Origin: Rossellomorea sp. AcN35-11
GTDB lineage: Bacteria > Bacillota > Bacilli > Bacillales > Bacillaceae_B
Direction: 5' to 3'
DNA: 64,000 bases
NCBI GenBank assembly: GCA_030388825.1
Contig: CP128836.1
Coordinates: forward strand, 248,001 to 312,000
Below are positions 56,614 through 64,000 of this stretch, piece after piece; position 1 is the first letter of the stretch; every line of letters begins with the position of its first letter. A model generated the notes under the pieces. It was not told the DNA's origin. It worked only from the letters and a program-made list of their open reading frames with translations, and did no database searches. The position numbers were made by a program, and so were the translations under genes.

Positions 56614-57876
56614 ATGAAAAAAAGAGGTATACTCACGATTTTCATATTAACATTCTTGTATCTATCGATAAATCCTTCTGCAGCTATGGCATATGTACCA
56701 GGTGACCCCGGATCAGATGGTGGTGGCGGAGGATTAGTTGATATTTGGTACGAAAGCTCTTGCAATGAAGATGCTATCGGCGGAGACGCAGAAGATAAAT
56801 TATTGAAGTTTAGAGAAGATGAAGCAAGTATTCCAGAAAGGTTTCTAGTAGATGTAGTAATCGTTATTGTTATCGGTCTCCAACCAACACCTATACCTGA
56901 AACTATACTAGGGAATCCCTATTGCCACTGGACGGACAGTGATGAGTTCAATGCTTTGGCCTATGGCATTTTTTCAGAGAAAGAGATAGAGGAATCTATT
57001 AAACCAGGCATGCTAATTTTTACAGGCATATATGGATTGGCTGTAACATTATCGATAATGATTTCAGCCCTTAAATTAAACTTAAATTCTATATCCCCAA
57101 GAAGCTCTACTGAATTTTGGGAAGACGTAAGGATGTTAATTGGTTCTGCACTGTTTATAGCATGCTTATGGCCATTTATAGGGATAATTTTTACTATAAA
57201 CGACAGCATTATTAAGACAATTGTTGATTTGATGAGTGAACAAGGAGTGAACCTCGAAAACTTTACTCTGACATCAGAGAACGAATATAAATCCATAACC
57301 GATATATTTCTTCATTTAGCAGAATGGATACTTACATTTGTTATCAATATTATATATATGGCTCGAAAAATGGTGATGTTCATTGTTTTAATCATTTCAC
57401 CTATAGCTGGTATAGTTCTTCTATTTAAACCAACAAGGCAATACTTTGGAATTTGGATTAAAACCTTTATATCAGCAGTTTTTATTGCTTCTCTACACGC
57501 AATCACTCTTTTTATCTTTGTTATGGTATCTCAAGTAGTTGTTCAGATAGATTCATTCTTCTTCAAAGTCGGCATGATGCTTATGTTTATACCAATAACA
57601 ACTATGATCGTTAGCTGGATAGGGATGGATAACTCTGCAAGTGACTTGGGACAAAACACAACAAAATCAATATCTAAAGGGACCAAAAAGGCAGGTCAAG
57701 GAATAGGGAAAATTGCTGACAAAGCAACCTCAGCTGGCGGTTCAATATTGAATAAAACAAGAGGAAATAAATCAACTAAGCCTACAAATATACCAACTAA
57801 TAAACCAACCCCATCAAACAACCAACCTACCAAAAACTCCACTAATACAATAAACTCTAAAAACACTAAACTATAA
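56614..57876 (+). CDS. VirB6-like polytopic protein (paralogue 2)
   Basis: 420 aa behind AAAAGGGGGG. Signal peptide ending in AAMAYV, a GGGGG linker, then a core matching paralogue 1: AVTLSIMISALKLNLNSISP aligns with VITLAIMISALKLGFNATSP, and YMARKMVMFIVLIISPIAGI with YIARKIIILLLMIMGVVAAA. It lacks the long soluble tail, ending in a short Thr/Asn/Pro-rich stretch. A tandem duplication followed by divergence is the simplest account. Confidence 0.75.
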   Translation: MKKRGILTIFILTFLYLSINPSAAMAYVPGDPGSDGGGGGLVDIWYESSCNEDAIGGDAEDKLLKFREDEASIPERFLVDVVIVIVIGLQPTPIPETILGNPYCHWTDSDEFNALAYGIFSEKEIEESIKPGMLIFTGIYGLAVTLSIMISALKLNLNSISPRSSTEFWEDVRMLIGSALFIACLWPFIGIIFTINDSIIKTIVDLMSEQGVNLENFTLTSENEYKSITDIFLHLAEWILTFVINIIYMARKMVMFIVLIISPIAGIVLLFKPTRQYFGIWIKTFISAVFIASLHAITLFIFVMVSQVVVQIDSFFFKVGMMLMFIPITTMIVSWIGMDNSASDLGQNTTKSISKGTKKAGQGIGKIADKATSAGGSILNKTRGNKSTKPTNIPTNKPTPSNNQPTKNSTNTINSKNTKL

Positions 57877-57916
57877 AAAATCCTAAAAGAAATTTTGAAA
57901 GAGAGGTGAATAATTC

Positions 57917-60349
57917 ATGTCAGATGAAAATAGAAACAGTCAGGACCTCGGGCAAGACCTCGCTAAACAAGGAGGGGCAGCTTCTAAAAAACTCATGGGC
58001 AGCAAGGCCGGCAGAAAGGCATTTGGTAAGATAGCAAAGCTTTTAGCGAAAATAATGATCAAAGTAATCGGCACAATACTAAAATCTCTTCTTTGGATAC
58101 TTGGTCCGTGGGGAATAGTGATCTTAATTGCAGTTATATGTATGTTACTCGTACTTAACTCAGTAGTTAAATTTTTTGACTGGTTTAGTTTAGGAGGAGA
58201 AAGAACAGAAGTTCAAGAATTATTCGATAAGACTTTAGAGCAAGTGTTAAAAGATAAACACAAAGAGATATCGTCACCGTTAGAAGTGGAACTATTCTTC
58301 CCAAGTGATGTGATCTCAGAAAACAAAGGCTTAAATAAATCTGACGTTCAGACAAACGCTGAGTGGATTAGTAACGCAGTAAGAGCTTTAACTCCAAGTT
58401 ACACCCTGTCTGTAGCAGCATTCACCAATCACGTAATATTAGATGGTGATGACTGGCATAAAGACTATGACGAAGATGATTTTGAATCCAGCCTAACTGG
58501 TACGGATGCAGACTTCACTTCAACCCCCCACCATACAGATAAATCGTCTATCAGCTCAAGACTAAAAGGGGTAGCTAAAAATAAAGCAGATGTTTATATT
58601 TCTGTAGGCGAGAAATATGGAATTAATCCAGCGTTTATAGCTGCTGTTTCCATGTTAGAAAGCGGAAACGGGGGAAGTTATTTAGCGACTACTCACAATA
58701 ATATGGGCGGGATAACATGCGCAAGTAGCAACCCCTTGGTATCAGGTTGTTATACCGCATCAACTGGACGAGATTGGTCATATTACGACAGTGTAGATAA
58801 AAGTATTGAGCACATGGCGCAGATTTTCAAAAATGTTTGTAAGGATAACGGCAGAACAACTGTTTACGAATGTTGGCAGGTCTACTCTCCACCAAGCGAT
58901 GGGAATCCTCATTGGGGGCCAGATGTTATTACTATTATGAAACAGATGACTAATAATGATGATTTATACATTGAAGATGGAAGAATGCCGGGTGGAGGTT
59001 CAGCTGCATCTGGATCTGATATGAGGAAAGATATAGAAAAAGCATTTGAATACTATTTCAACGATCCTCAATTGACAATGCAAATCAATCATTCTAAAGA
59101 GACTGGCGAAACCGTCACTACCAAAACTAAAAAGGTATGCCATATAACAGAAGATGTAAAAGTAGGAGAGAAAACGGTTTATTCCTATCAAGTGAAAACC
59201 AAAACCGTTGTAGATAAATGTAGATTGGTACAAGATGGTTATATAATCGTATTTGATCCACTGTTAGGAAGATCGAAGCGGGTACCTAATTATAAATATG
59301 AATGTGAAGAGAGTAGCAGTGTTGATACTGTTGACGTTGGATCGAAACCAGGGTATCCAGAGCATCCAAACTATAGACACGTAATCTCTTACAGAGAAAA
59401 TAAGTCTAATGGGTATAATGACGTTGCCATTTATAAAAGTACTGTCACAGATTCCAGAACAGAAGACATTTATGAAGAACAAACGAGAGTGGAAACTACC
59501 ACAACCGGTCCGACTACAAAAAGTTTGCCGTCAAGAAATATAGCAACGAGCGTTAGCTCGATGTATCTTTCAGGGTCAATTAATTATAAATATAAAGAGA
59601 CACCTTATAGAGAAGTAAGTGCTGAAGAAAATGGTGATTGTACCACTCACACCTATAAAAAGTACAAGGTAAAAGTCGTAGATGATTCTATCGGGATCAG
59701 ACCTAACAAGGATGGAGGATGGATAGAGAATTTCCTCACATCTACTATGCCAGAAGGCGATAAAACAAAACTTGTGAGAGAAAAAGATTTGGATTTCTTC
59801 GCTGAAATGATGCATGAAATGGATAAAACCCTTCCTACCATAGGGGAAGTTGAAGGTGAAGGTGGTGGTGGAGGTAGTGGATCTTATGATTATGGCAATG
59901 GACCTGCGATAGATATCCCTATATCAGCAGGTGCAATAACCGCTCCTACAGCAGGACGAATTACCACTGACTTTGGGCCGGACACACTAAATGGTAGTTC
60001 TCGATACCACTATGGGATTGACATCGCAAAAAGCGGAACTGTACCGATTGTTTCTGTTGCGGATGGAGTAATAAGTGACTCACGCTTCTCTTCTTCTTAC
60101 GGAAACCTTGTGAAAGTAAAACATAATATCGAAGGAAAACAATGGGAATCGCTTTATGGTCACATGCGTGGCCCAGGACCAGCAGTGGGAACTACAGTGA
60201 GTAAAGGTCAACAAATTGGTCTTATGGGTAATACAGGTTATTCATTTGGACAACATTTGCATTTTGAATTACATTCACCACATTGGACTTACCGAAGCAG
60301 TGGTGGGACAGCAGTAAACCCTTTGAATTACTTCACAGTATCAAAATAA
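57917..60349 (+). CDS. bifunctional cell-wall hydrolase of the conjugation system (lysozyme-like plus M23)
   Basis: An 810-aa protein with one transmembrane helix near residues 60-82. Residues about 228-330 are a glucosaminidase/lysozyme-type domain (GEKYGINPAFIAAVSMLESG, then NNMGGITC). A 260-residue beta-rich spacer follows. An M23 peptidase (about 670-808) has H698 and D702 in YHYGIDIAK, and HLHFELH near 780. It would open peptidoglycan for the channel, the VirB1 role of Gram-positive systems. Both catalytic sets appear intact. Confidence 0.85.
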   Translation: MSDENRNSQDLGQDLAKQGGAASKKLMGSKAGRKAFGKIAKLLAKIMIKVIGTILKSLLWILGPWGIVILIAVICMLLVLNSVVKFFDWFSLGGERTEVQELFDKTLEQVLKDKHKEISSPLEVELFFPSDVISENKGLNKSDVQTNAEWISNAVRALTPSYTLSVAAFTNHVILDGDDWHKDYDEDDFESSLTGTDADFTSTPHHTDKSSISSRLKGVAKNKADVYISVGEKYGINPAFIAAVSMLESGNGGSYLATTHNNMGGITCASSNPLVSGCYTASTGRDWSYYDSVDKSIEHMAQIFKNVCKDNGRTTVYECWQVYSPPSDGNPHWGPDVITIMKQMTNNDDLYIEDGRMPGGGSAASGSDMRKDIEKAFEYYFNDPQLTMQINHSKETGETVTTKTKKVCHITEDVKVGEKTVYSYQVKTKTVVDKCRLVQDGYIIVFDPLLGRSKRVPNYKYECEESSSVDTVDVGSKPGYPEHPNYRHVISYRENKSNGYNDVAIYKSTVTDSRTEDIYEEQTRVETTTTGPTTKSLPSRNIATSVSSMYLSGSINYKYKETPYREVSAEENGDCTTHTYKKYKVKVVDDSIGIRPNKDGGWIENFLTSTMPEGDKTKLVREKDLDFFAEMMHEMDKTLPTIGEVEGEGGGGGSGSYDYGNGPAIDIPISAGAITAPTAGRITTDFGPDTLNGSSRYHYGIDIAKSGTVPIVSVADGVISDSRFSSSYGNLVKVKHNIEGKQWESLYGHMRGPGPAVGTTVSKGQQIGLMGNTGYSFGQHLHFELHSPHWTYRSSGGTAVNPLNYFTVSK

Positions 60350-60372
60350 CACCCTTTTTAAAGGGTGTTTTA
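60350..60372 (+). terminator. short terminator-like hairpin
   Basis: AACACCCTTT and AAAGGGTGTT pair across a 3-nt loop, followed by TTAT. Probably a weak attenuator, because the next gene starts 27 nt later. Confidence 0.55.
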
Positions 60373-60398
60373 TCCATAAATAGATAGGAGTCACTAAG

Positions 60399-61094
60399 AT
60401 GAAATTAAAGTATACACTTATTATAGTTGGTGTCCTCCTCGTTAGCTTAACTATCTATGGGCTGATCAAAGAAATTTTAAACCCGGATGTTAAGGAAAAT
60501 GAGGTATTGGTTGAGCAAAATGCTTCAGAGTTTAGTAATGAAATTGAGAAGATTAAGGAATTCGAAGAACAAAGAGCAAACGGAACGATTAGTACCGAGG
60601 AATTAAAGAACTTCGAGAAGCACTTAAAAGAAAAATACTCAACACCTGAATCCACAATTGGATATTTGTTTTCTCTTGCCATGACTAAAGACACTAACAA
60701 TTATTCCAGTGCATTTATAAATGAAACCTTTAATAAAGATATTCATAAACAAGCAGACCTAACAAAATTAAATGGAAAAATCGATCTGATTAATGAAGCA
60801 ATGGATAAATTGACTCAAACCGGTACTTTGGAAAAGATAGAATATCAAGACATCCAATGGACAACAGACTCTAAATCCGTTCGTGTATTAACAGACCTCT
60901 ATTACAAAGGGTGGAAAGAACCAGTAAGGGTTAATATTCTGCTAAAGACAAATGAAGAATACGACCTTCATACTCATTCTCACAACAGAACAGAGGAGCA
61001 TAATGAAGAGGGATCCAATTCTTATTATGTAGCATCCTCAGTCTGGGACATGATTAGTAATATAGAGAAGGGGGCCACCGAAAATGACCGGTGA
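60399..61094 (+). CDS. VirB8/TcpC-like single-helix protein
   Basis: 231 aa behind ATAGGAG. One N-terminal transmembrane helix (about 5-24), a helical charged stretch, and a C-terminal alpha/beta domain of about 130 residues (DQWTTDSKSVRVLTDLYY region). This topology and place fit VirB8/TcpC NTF2-like proteins, but no sequence signature is decisive. It overlaps the next gene by 11 nt. Confidence 0.5.
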   Translation: MKLKYTLIIVGVLLVSLTIYGLIKEILNPDVKENEVLVEQNASEFSNEIEKIKEFEEQRANGTISTEELKNFEKHLKEKYSTPESTIGYLFSLAMTKDTNNYSSAFINETFNKDIHKQADLTKLNGKIDLINEAMDKLTQTGTLEKIEYQDIQWTTDSKSVRVLTDLYYKGWKEPVRVNILLKTNEEYDLHTHSHNRTEEHNEEGSNSYYVASSVWDMISNIEKGATENDR

Positions 61095-61557
61095 ATTTTT
61101 AGGGACTCTGGGATATAAAGCTCTCCAATTCTTTCAATACATTTTTATCCCAACATTCTTTGTAATGTTCACCTGGGGAATCATTACATTTTTAATAGCT
61201 AGAAAAAATCCCACCAGAAAAAGAAAAGGGTATCTGCTTACCGTTTTTGGAGGTATTGGAATACTGTTTGTCCTGTATGCACCTGTATTCGGCATGTTTT
61301 ACTGGTCATCCGGTATCGACACTCAGTCTATTCTCAATGCTTCAACACCAATAAATGAAATTATTTATAACATATTCTTAGCAATTGTAGAACCCATTCT
61401 ATTATTTTTGACTTATATGGGAGTAGGATATCTATTATTAGCAGCAAAAGAACCCACTAGGAAGAGGTTAGGACTCCTACTAATTATAGGAGCACCATTT
61501 ACGTGGTTTTGTCTACATTATGCGATTGAGATTTATACATTTTTTAGTGGTATATAG
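61084..61557 (+). CDS. small polytopic membrane protein of the transfer operon
   Basis: 157 aa with four hydrophobic segments arranged as two similar halves: each half ends ARKNPTRKRKG or AKEPTRKRLG, so the protein looks like an internal duplication of a two-helix unit. The start overlaps the upstream gene. No family recognised; resembles accessory membrane proteins of Gram-positive T4SS. Confidence 0.6.
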   Translation: MTGEFLGTLGYKALQFFQYIFIPTFFVMFTWGIITFLIARKNPTRKRKGYLLTVFGGIGILFVLYAPVFGMFYWSSGIDTQSILNASTPINEIIYNIFLAIVEPILLFLTYMGVGYLLLAAKEPTRKRLGLLLIIGAPFTWFCLHYAIEIYTFFSGI

Positions 61558-61565
61558 TCATTTTA

Positions 61566-61595
61566 GCCCCTTCTAAACAATAGAAGGGGTATTTT
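61566..61595 (+). terminator. terminator of the conjugation operon
   Basis: CCCCTTCTA pairs with TAGAAGGGG across AACAA, followed by TATTTTT. Confidence 0.85.
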
Positions 61596-61649
61596 TATGA
61601 AAAAAATGATATTTTTAATAAATTTTGGATTTTCTTTTTCTTTTCTTAA

Positions 61650-61704
61650 CCTAAGTTCATATAATAGTAGTAACAACAATAAAAATTGAAAGGGGAAACA
61701 CTTA
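61650..61704 (+). promoter_or_regulatory. promoter of the 186-aa gene
   Basis: CATATAATAG supplies a TATAAT -10 near 61661; a TTAACC about 17 nt upstream may be a weak -35. The AAAGGGGAAA ribosome site follows. No terminator-type leader is present. Confidence 0.5.
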
Positions 61705-62265
61705 ATGAAAAAAACAATTCCATCTTGTAGCATGTGTCAACACTTCGATCCCCTTCGTAATAAATGTAATATTTATAATGAAGAGGTAGAAGCAAGAGAA
61801 ACTGAACGTGCTAAACAATGCCAAGAAGAAGGACTATTTGTAAGAGAATTAAATGTACTACCAGATTCCTTTAATATATATGAAAACCCTGAAGATGCAC
61901 CATCAGATTGGAGACCGGACTTTTCTAAGCTAGCGAAGGATAGCAAAGGAAGAGAGTTATATATAACCACATACAGAGGATATGAGAGAGCCTTACCAGC
62001 TTATGATGGTATCGAAATGGAAGCATCTTTCTTTAATCGAGTTCCGCGATGGATTACCTATCAAGGCCAACGCGAAATGGTTTATGAATACGGATATGAG
62101 CTAGCAAAGAAAATTATTGAAGAAAAAGGATATAAGCTGAACGCTCTTCCTGGAGAGGAAAACTTCGAGGGTCTTGAAACATACAAGCGATACTATCGAC
62201 AAAATAAACCACAAAACAAGAAGTTAGTCATGATGTCCGAAGAACCAGTAGAAGTTTGGGATTAA
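61705..62265 (+). CDS. cysteine-motif protein, unknown
   Basis: 186 aa. C8, C11, C21 and C39 (SCSMCQHFDPLRNKCNIY ... AKQC) make a likely zinc site. The rest is soluble (PSDWRPDFSKLAKDSKGREL, VPRWITYQGQREMVYEYGYE). No family recognised. Single gene between the transfer operon and dnaD. Confidence 0.55.
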   Translation: MKKTIPSCSMCQHFDPLRNKCNIYNEEVEARETERAKQCQEEGLFVRELNVLPDSFNIYENPEDAPSDWRPDFSKLAKDSKGRELYITTYRGYERALPAYDGIEMEASFFNRVPRWITYQGQREMVYEYGYELAKKIIEEKGYKLNALPGEENFEGLETYKRYYRQNKPQNKKLVMMSEEPVEVWD

Positions 62266-62396
62266 AGAGTTGAGAACTCTTTTGCACGAGGAGAGAAATT
62301 TTTCGGGAAGTAGACTCGAAATTATGGTATATAGATTTAGAATATCGTCACTCTTTGCAATATAAACCTACATCTAGATAGAAAAGAGGGGGAAAA
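62266..62396 (+). other. intergenic region before dnaD
   Basis: AGAGTT-GAG-AACTCTTTT (about 62268-62282) is a short terminator-like hairpin at the 186-aa stop. The remaining 110 nt probably hold the dnaD promoter, but no convincing -35/-10 pair stands out and no AWGM hairpin is visible. Confidence 0.35.
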
Positions 62397-63098
62397 TTGA
62401 ACAGTCATCAGTTAATGAACGAATGGATGATTGCAGGTAATCTGACAATACCATCGATTCTCTTGAAGAGTTATACCAAACTCGGCTTGTCGAATGCGGA
62501 GTTCATATGTTTACTTAACATATACGAAGCTTCAGAAAAAGGGGAGCGGTTTGTTTCGCCAGAAAAAGTACATACCTATATGGATTGTACTCAACAAGAA
62601 TGCGCACACCTATTCAGAAGTTTAGTTCATAAACAGGTGATCGGAATAGAAAAAAACAGAGATTCAAATAATGTATTTTCATTCTCACCATTATGGAAGA
62701 AGCTAACCATGTTAATACAAGAACCCGAAAACAAATATAAAGAGCACCCAAGTAAGTTGGAACCTAATATATATACGATTTTTGAACAAGAATTTGGCAG
62801 ACCATTATCTCCAATTGAATGCGAAACGTTATCTTCGTGGATTGATCAAGATTACCACCCAAGTGACATCATAAAACAAGCTTTACGAGAAGCAATCATT
62901 TCAGGCAAAGTAAACTTTAGATACATCGATAGAATATTATTTGATTGGAAGAAAAATGGCATACAAACGATTGAAGCAGCTAAGCAACACAGCCAACGTT
63001 TTAGAACGCATCAAAACCCACCAACAAAGACAGAAGAGAAACAACAGAAACAACAGAAACGTAAAACTATGGCATTTTATAATTGGCTAGAAGAATAA
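62397..63098 (+). CDS. dnaD: DnaD-type replication initiation protein
   Basis: 233 aa, the length of B. subtilis DnaD. Start TTG behind GAGGGGGAAAA; an ATG at 62415 is possible but would trim the winged-helix domain. The N-terminal domain has TIPSILLKSYTKLGLSNAEF. The C-terminal DnaD/DnaB domain has YTIFEQEFGRPLSPIECETL and VNFRYIDRILFDWKKNG, and the end FYNWLEE matches chromosomal DnaD. It helps load the helicase with DnaA/DnaB/DnaI; here it probably serves the element's own origin. Confidence 0.9.
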   Translation: MNSHQLMNEWMIAGNLTIPSILLKSYTKLGLSNAEFICLLNIYEASEKGERFVSPEKVHTYMDCTQQECAHLFRSLVHKQVIGIEKNRDSNNVFSFSPLWKKLTMLIQEPENKYKEHPSKLEPNIYTIFEQEFGRPLSPIECETLSSWIDQDYHPSDIIKQALREAIISGKVNFRYIDRILFDWKKNGIQTIEAAKQHSQRFRTHQNPPTKTEEKQQKQQKRKTMAFYNWLEE

Positions 63099-63109
63099 TT
63101 AACTCATTT

Positions 63110-63143
63110 GACCACTGCGTTCCTTTGCAGGTGGTCTTTTTTT
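63110..63143 (+). terminator. intrinsic terminator after dnaD
   Basis: GACCACTGC and GCAGGTGGTC pair around GTTCCTTT with one bulge, followed by seven Ts. From here to 63267 I see no gene. Confidence 0.8.
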
Positions 63144-63267
63144 GTTTCTGATGGAATTCCAGTAACACTATAATATATTTCAGTAACTGCGGGTAGGAGA
63201 GAATTCAGAGAAAAAAGCAGCGCAAAAGCGGTGCTTCAATAAAGTTGTGAGTAATAATTAATAATGT

Positions 63268-63875
63268 CACAAAAAAGTTGCATCTGTAGGGTGGGTTACT
63301 AGGCATTTAGGTTGGAAAACCCAAAGAATACATCACACTCTTTCAACAAACGAAAGGAAATTTTCATATTTATTGGAATGGATTGATGAAGTTATTGATA
63401 TCCGAGAACAGTTTCCTCTTCTTAGCAAAACAATAGAAATCGTAAGTAGGCTTGCAGTAAAACATGCAAACGTACAAGGGGTCACTGTAGTAATGACAAC
63501 TGACTTTATGATTACAATCAAGACTTCACAAGGACTTATGGATTAGGTTCGGACTGTTAAGCCCGCTTCAAAATTGAGTAAACGTACTTTGGAGTTTTCG
63601 AAATTGAAAGGAGGTTTTATCAGGAACAAGATATTGGTTTGGGCATAATAACAGAGAAAAGTATGCCAGATACATTAATAAAGAATATAGAGTGGTTAAA
63701 TGAGGGACCTTATTTAGATACTAGGACAATCGTTAATGAAGAACTTATTTAACTAATAGAACACGATCTTTTTAAGGATAAGGGAGGTACATCTATAAAT
63801 TTAATCTTCCTCAGGTGTGATAAATCTTTGGAATGCAGTCTGGAACGAATATGTTTATCCTTAAATATAATTTAG
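63268..63875 (+). pseudogene. decayed Tn7-type TnsA endonuclease
   Basis: From 63277 one frame reads VASVGWVTRHLGWKTQRIHH, then LLEWIDEVIDIREQFPLL and VMTTDFMITI, the catalytic core of TnsA-family transposon endonucleases. A TAG at 63544 interrupts it; the same frame resumes RTVKPASKLSKRTLE, shifts near 63600 to EIERRFYQEQDIGLGIITEK, and meets further stops (63749 region, 63873). The N-terminus is also missing. An ATG at 63898 with TTGAGG upstream may begin a tnsB remnant running off the window. No Tn7 end repeat was recognised. Confidence 0.72.
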
Positions 63876-64000
63876 CAACAAAAAATGGGTTGAGGATATG
63901 AATCAGAAGTTCAAAAACTCTAACACTTTGATAAACAATTGGGAAAAGAATAAGATATTATCTCGGGGGACAATTGGTATTATTAAAAGTATTATAATAC

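Overview
This window looks like part of a large conjugative plasmid (or similar extrachromosomal element) of a Bacillus-type firmicute. The evidence is AT-rich DNA, strong GGAGG ribosome sites, a full-length DnaD, a TagGH-type exporter and an AcuB-like CBS/ACT protein. A Gram-positive type IV secretion module also shares the window with DNA-replication genes that are normally chromosomal.

Layout. (1) 45-16104: an AcuB-like gene on the minus strand, then a glycan cluster on the plus strand. It holds GT4, GT2 and CgeB-type glycosyltransferases, an FkbM methyltransferase with a coiled-coil tail, a free coiled-coil protein, a DUF6270 protein, a WecC-type UDP-ManNAc dehydrogenase, a TagG/TagH-like ABC exporter and an LCP attachment enzyme. 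These would build, export and anchor a surface polymer. A YngK-like glycosidase gene with a frameshift follows at 16191-17400 (minus). (2) 17722-27289: an operon of PRTRC type encoding an E2-like protein, a ubiquitin-like protein, a JAMM protease and an E1/ThiF-like protein. The E2 and E1 genes are each split by a different group II intron; exact exon ends are proposed at 19445/22035 and 23619/26613. (3) 27589-30726: metabolic cargo, namely an AldB-type aldehyde dehydrogenase, a NupC transporter and a frameshifted DUF779 gene. (4) 30966-36298: small unknown genes, a GNAT/Mom-like protein, a DUF6283 protein, an unusual tRNA-like non-coding RNA and a DndC-like sulfurtransferase. (5) 37927-48045: a replication suite of LigA, 5'-3' exonuclease, DnaX, HolB and a divergent sliding clamp, with a DnaD paralogue at 62397. 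(6) 50298-61557: the conjugation apparatus, comprising pilin, PrgI-like, VirB4, two VirB6-like paralogues, a lysozyme-M23 hydrolase and a VirB8-like protein. (7) 63268-63875: a decayed Tn7-type tnsA.

Three observations cut across the regions. First, several otherwise unrelated proteins carry a Q-[IM]-x-L-F peptide at or near a terminus: the ubiquitin-like protein, the GNAT/Mom-like protein, the DndC-like protein and a 98-aa protein. This is the bacterial sliding-clamp-binding motif, and the element encodes its own divergent clamp. Second, at least eight transcription units share a leader RNA design: an extended -10 promoter (TGNTAWAAT), then about 30-38 nt later a hairpin with an A-[TA]-G-[AC] tetraloop, then a two-part hairpin ending in a U-run directly upstream of the ribosome site. 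This looks like an element-wide attenuation or antitermination regulon. Third, one unit with a similar promoter makes a ~250-nt RNA that contains a perfect 7-bp acceptor stem, a T-arm and an encoded CCA, but no recognisable D or anticodon arms.

All functions are assigned from motifs and remembered family patterns; no database search was run.
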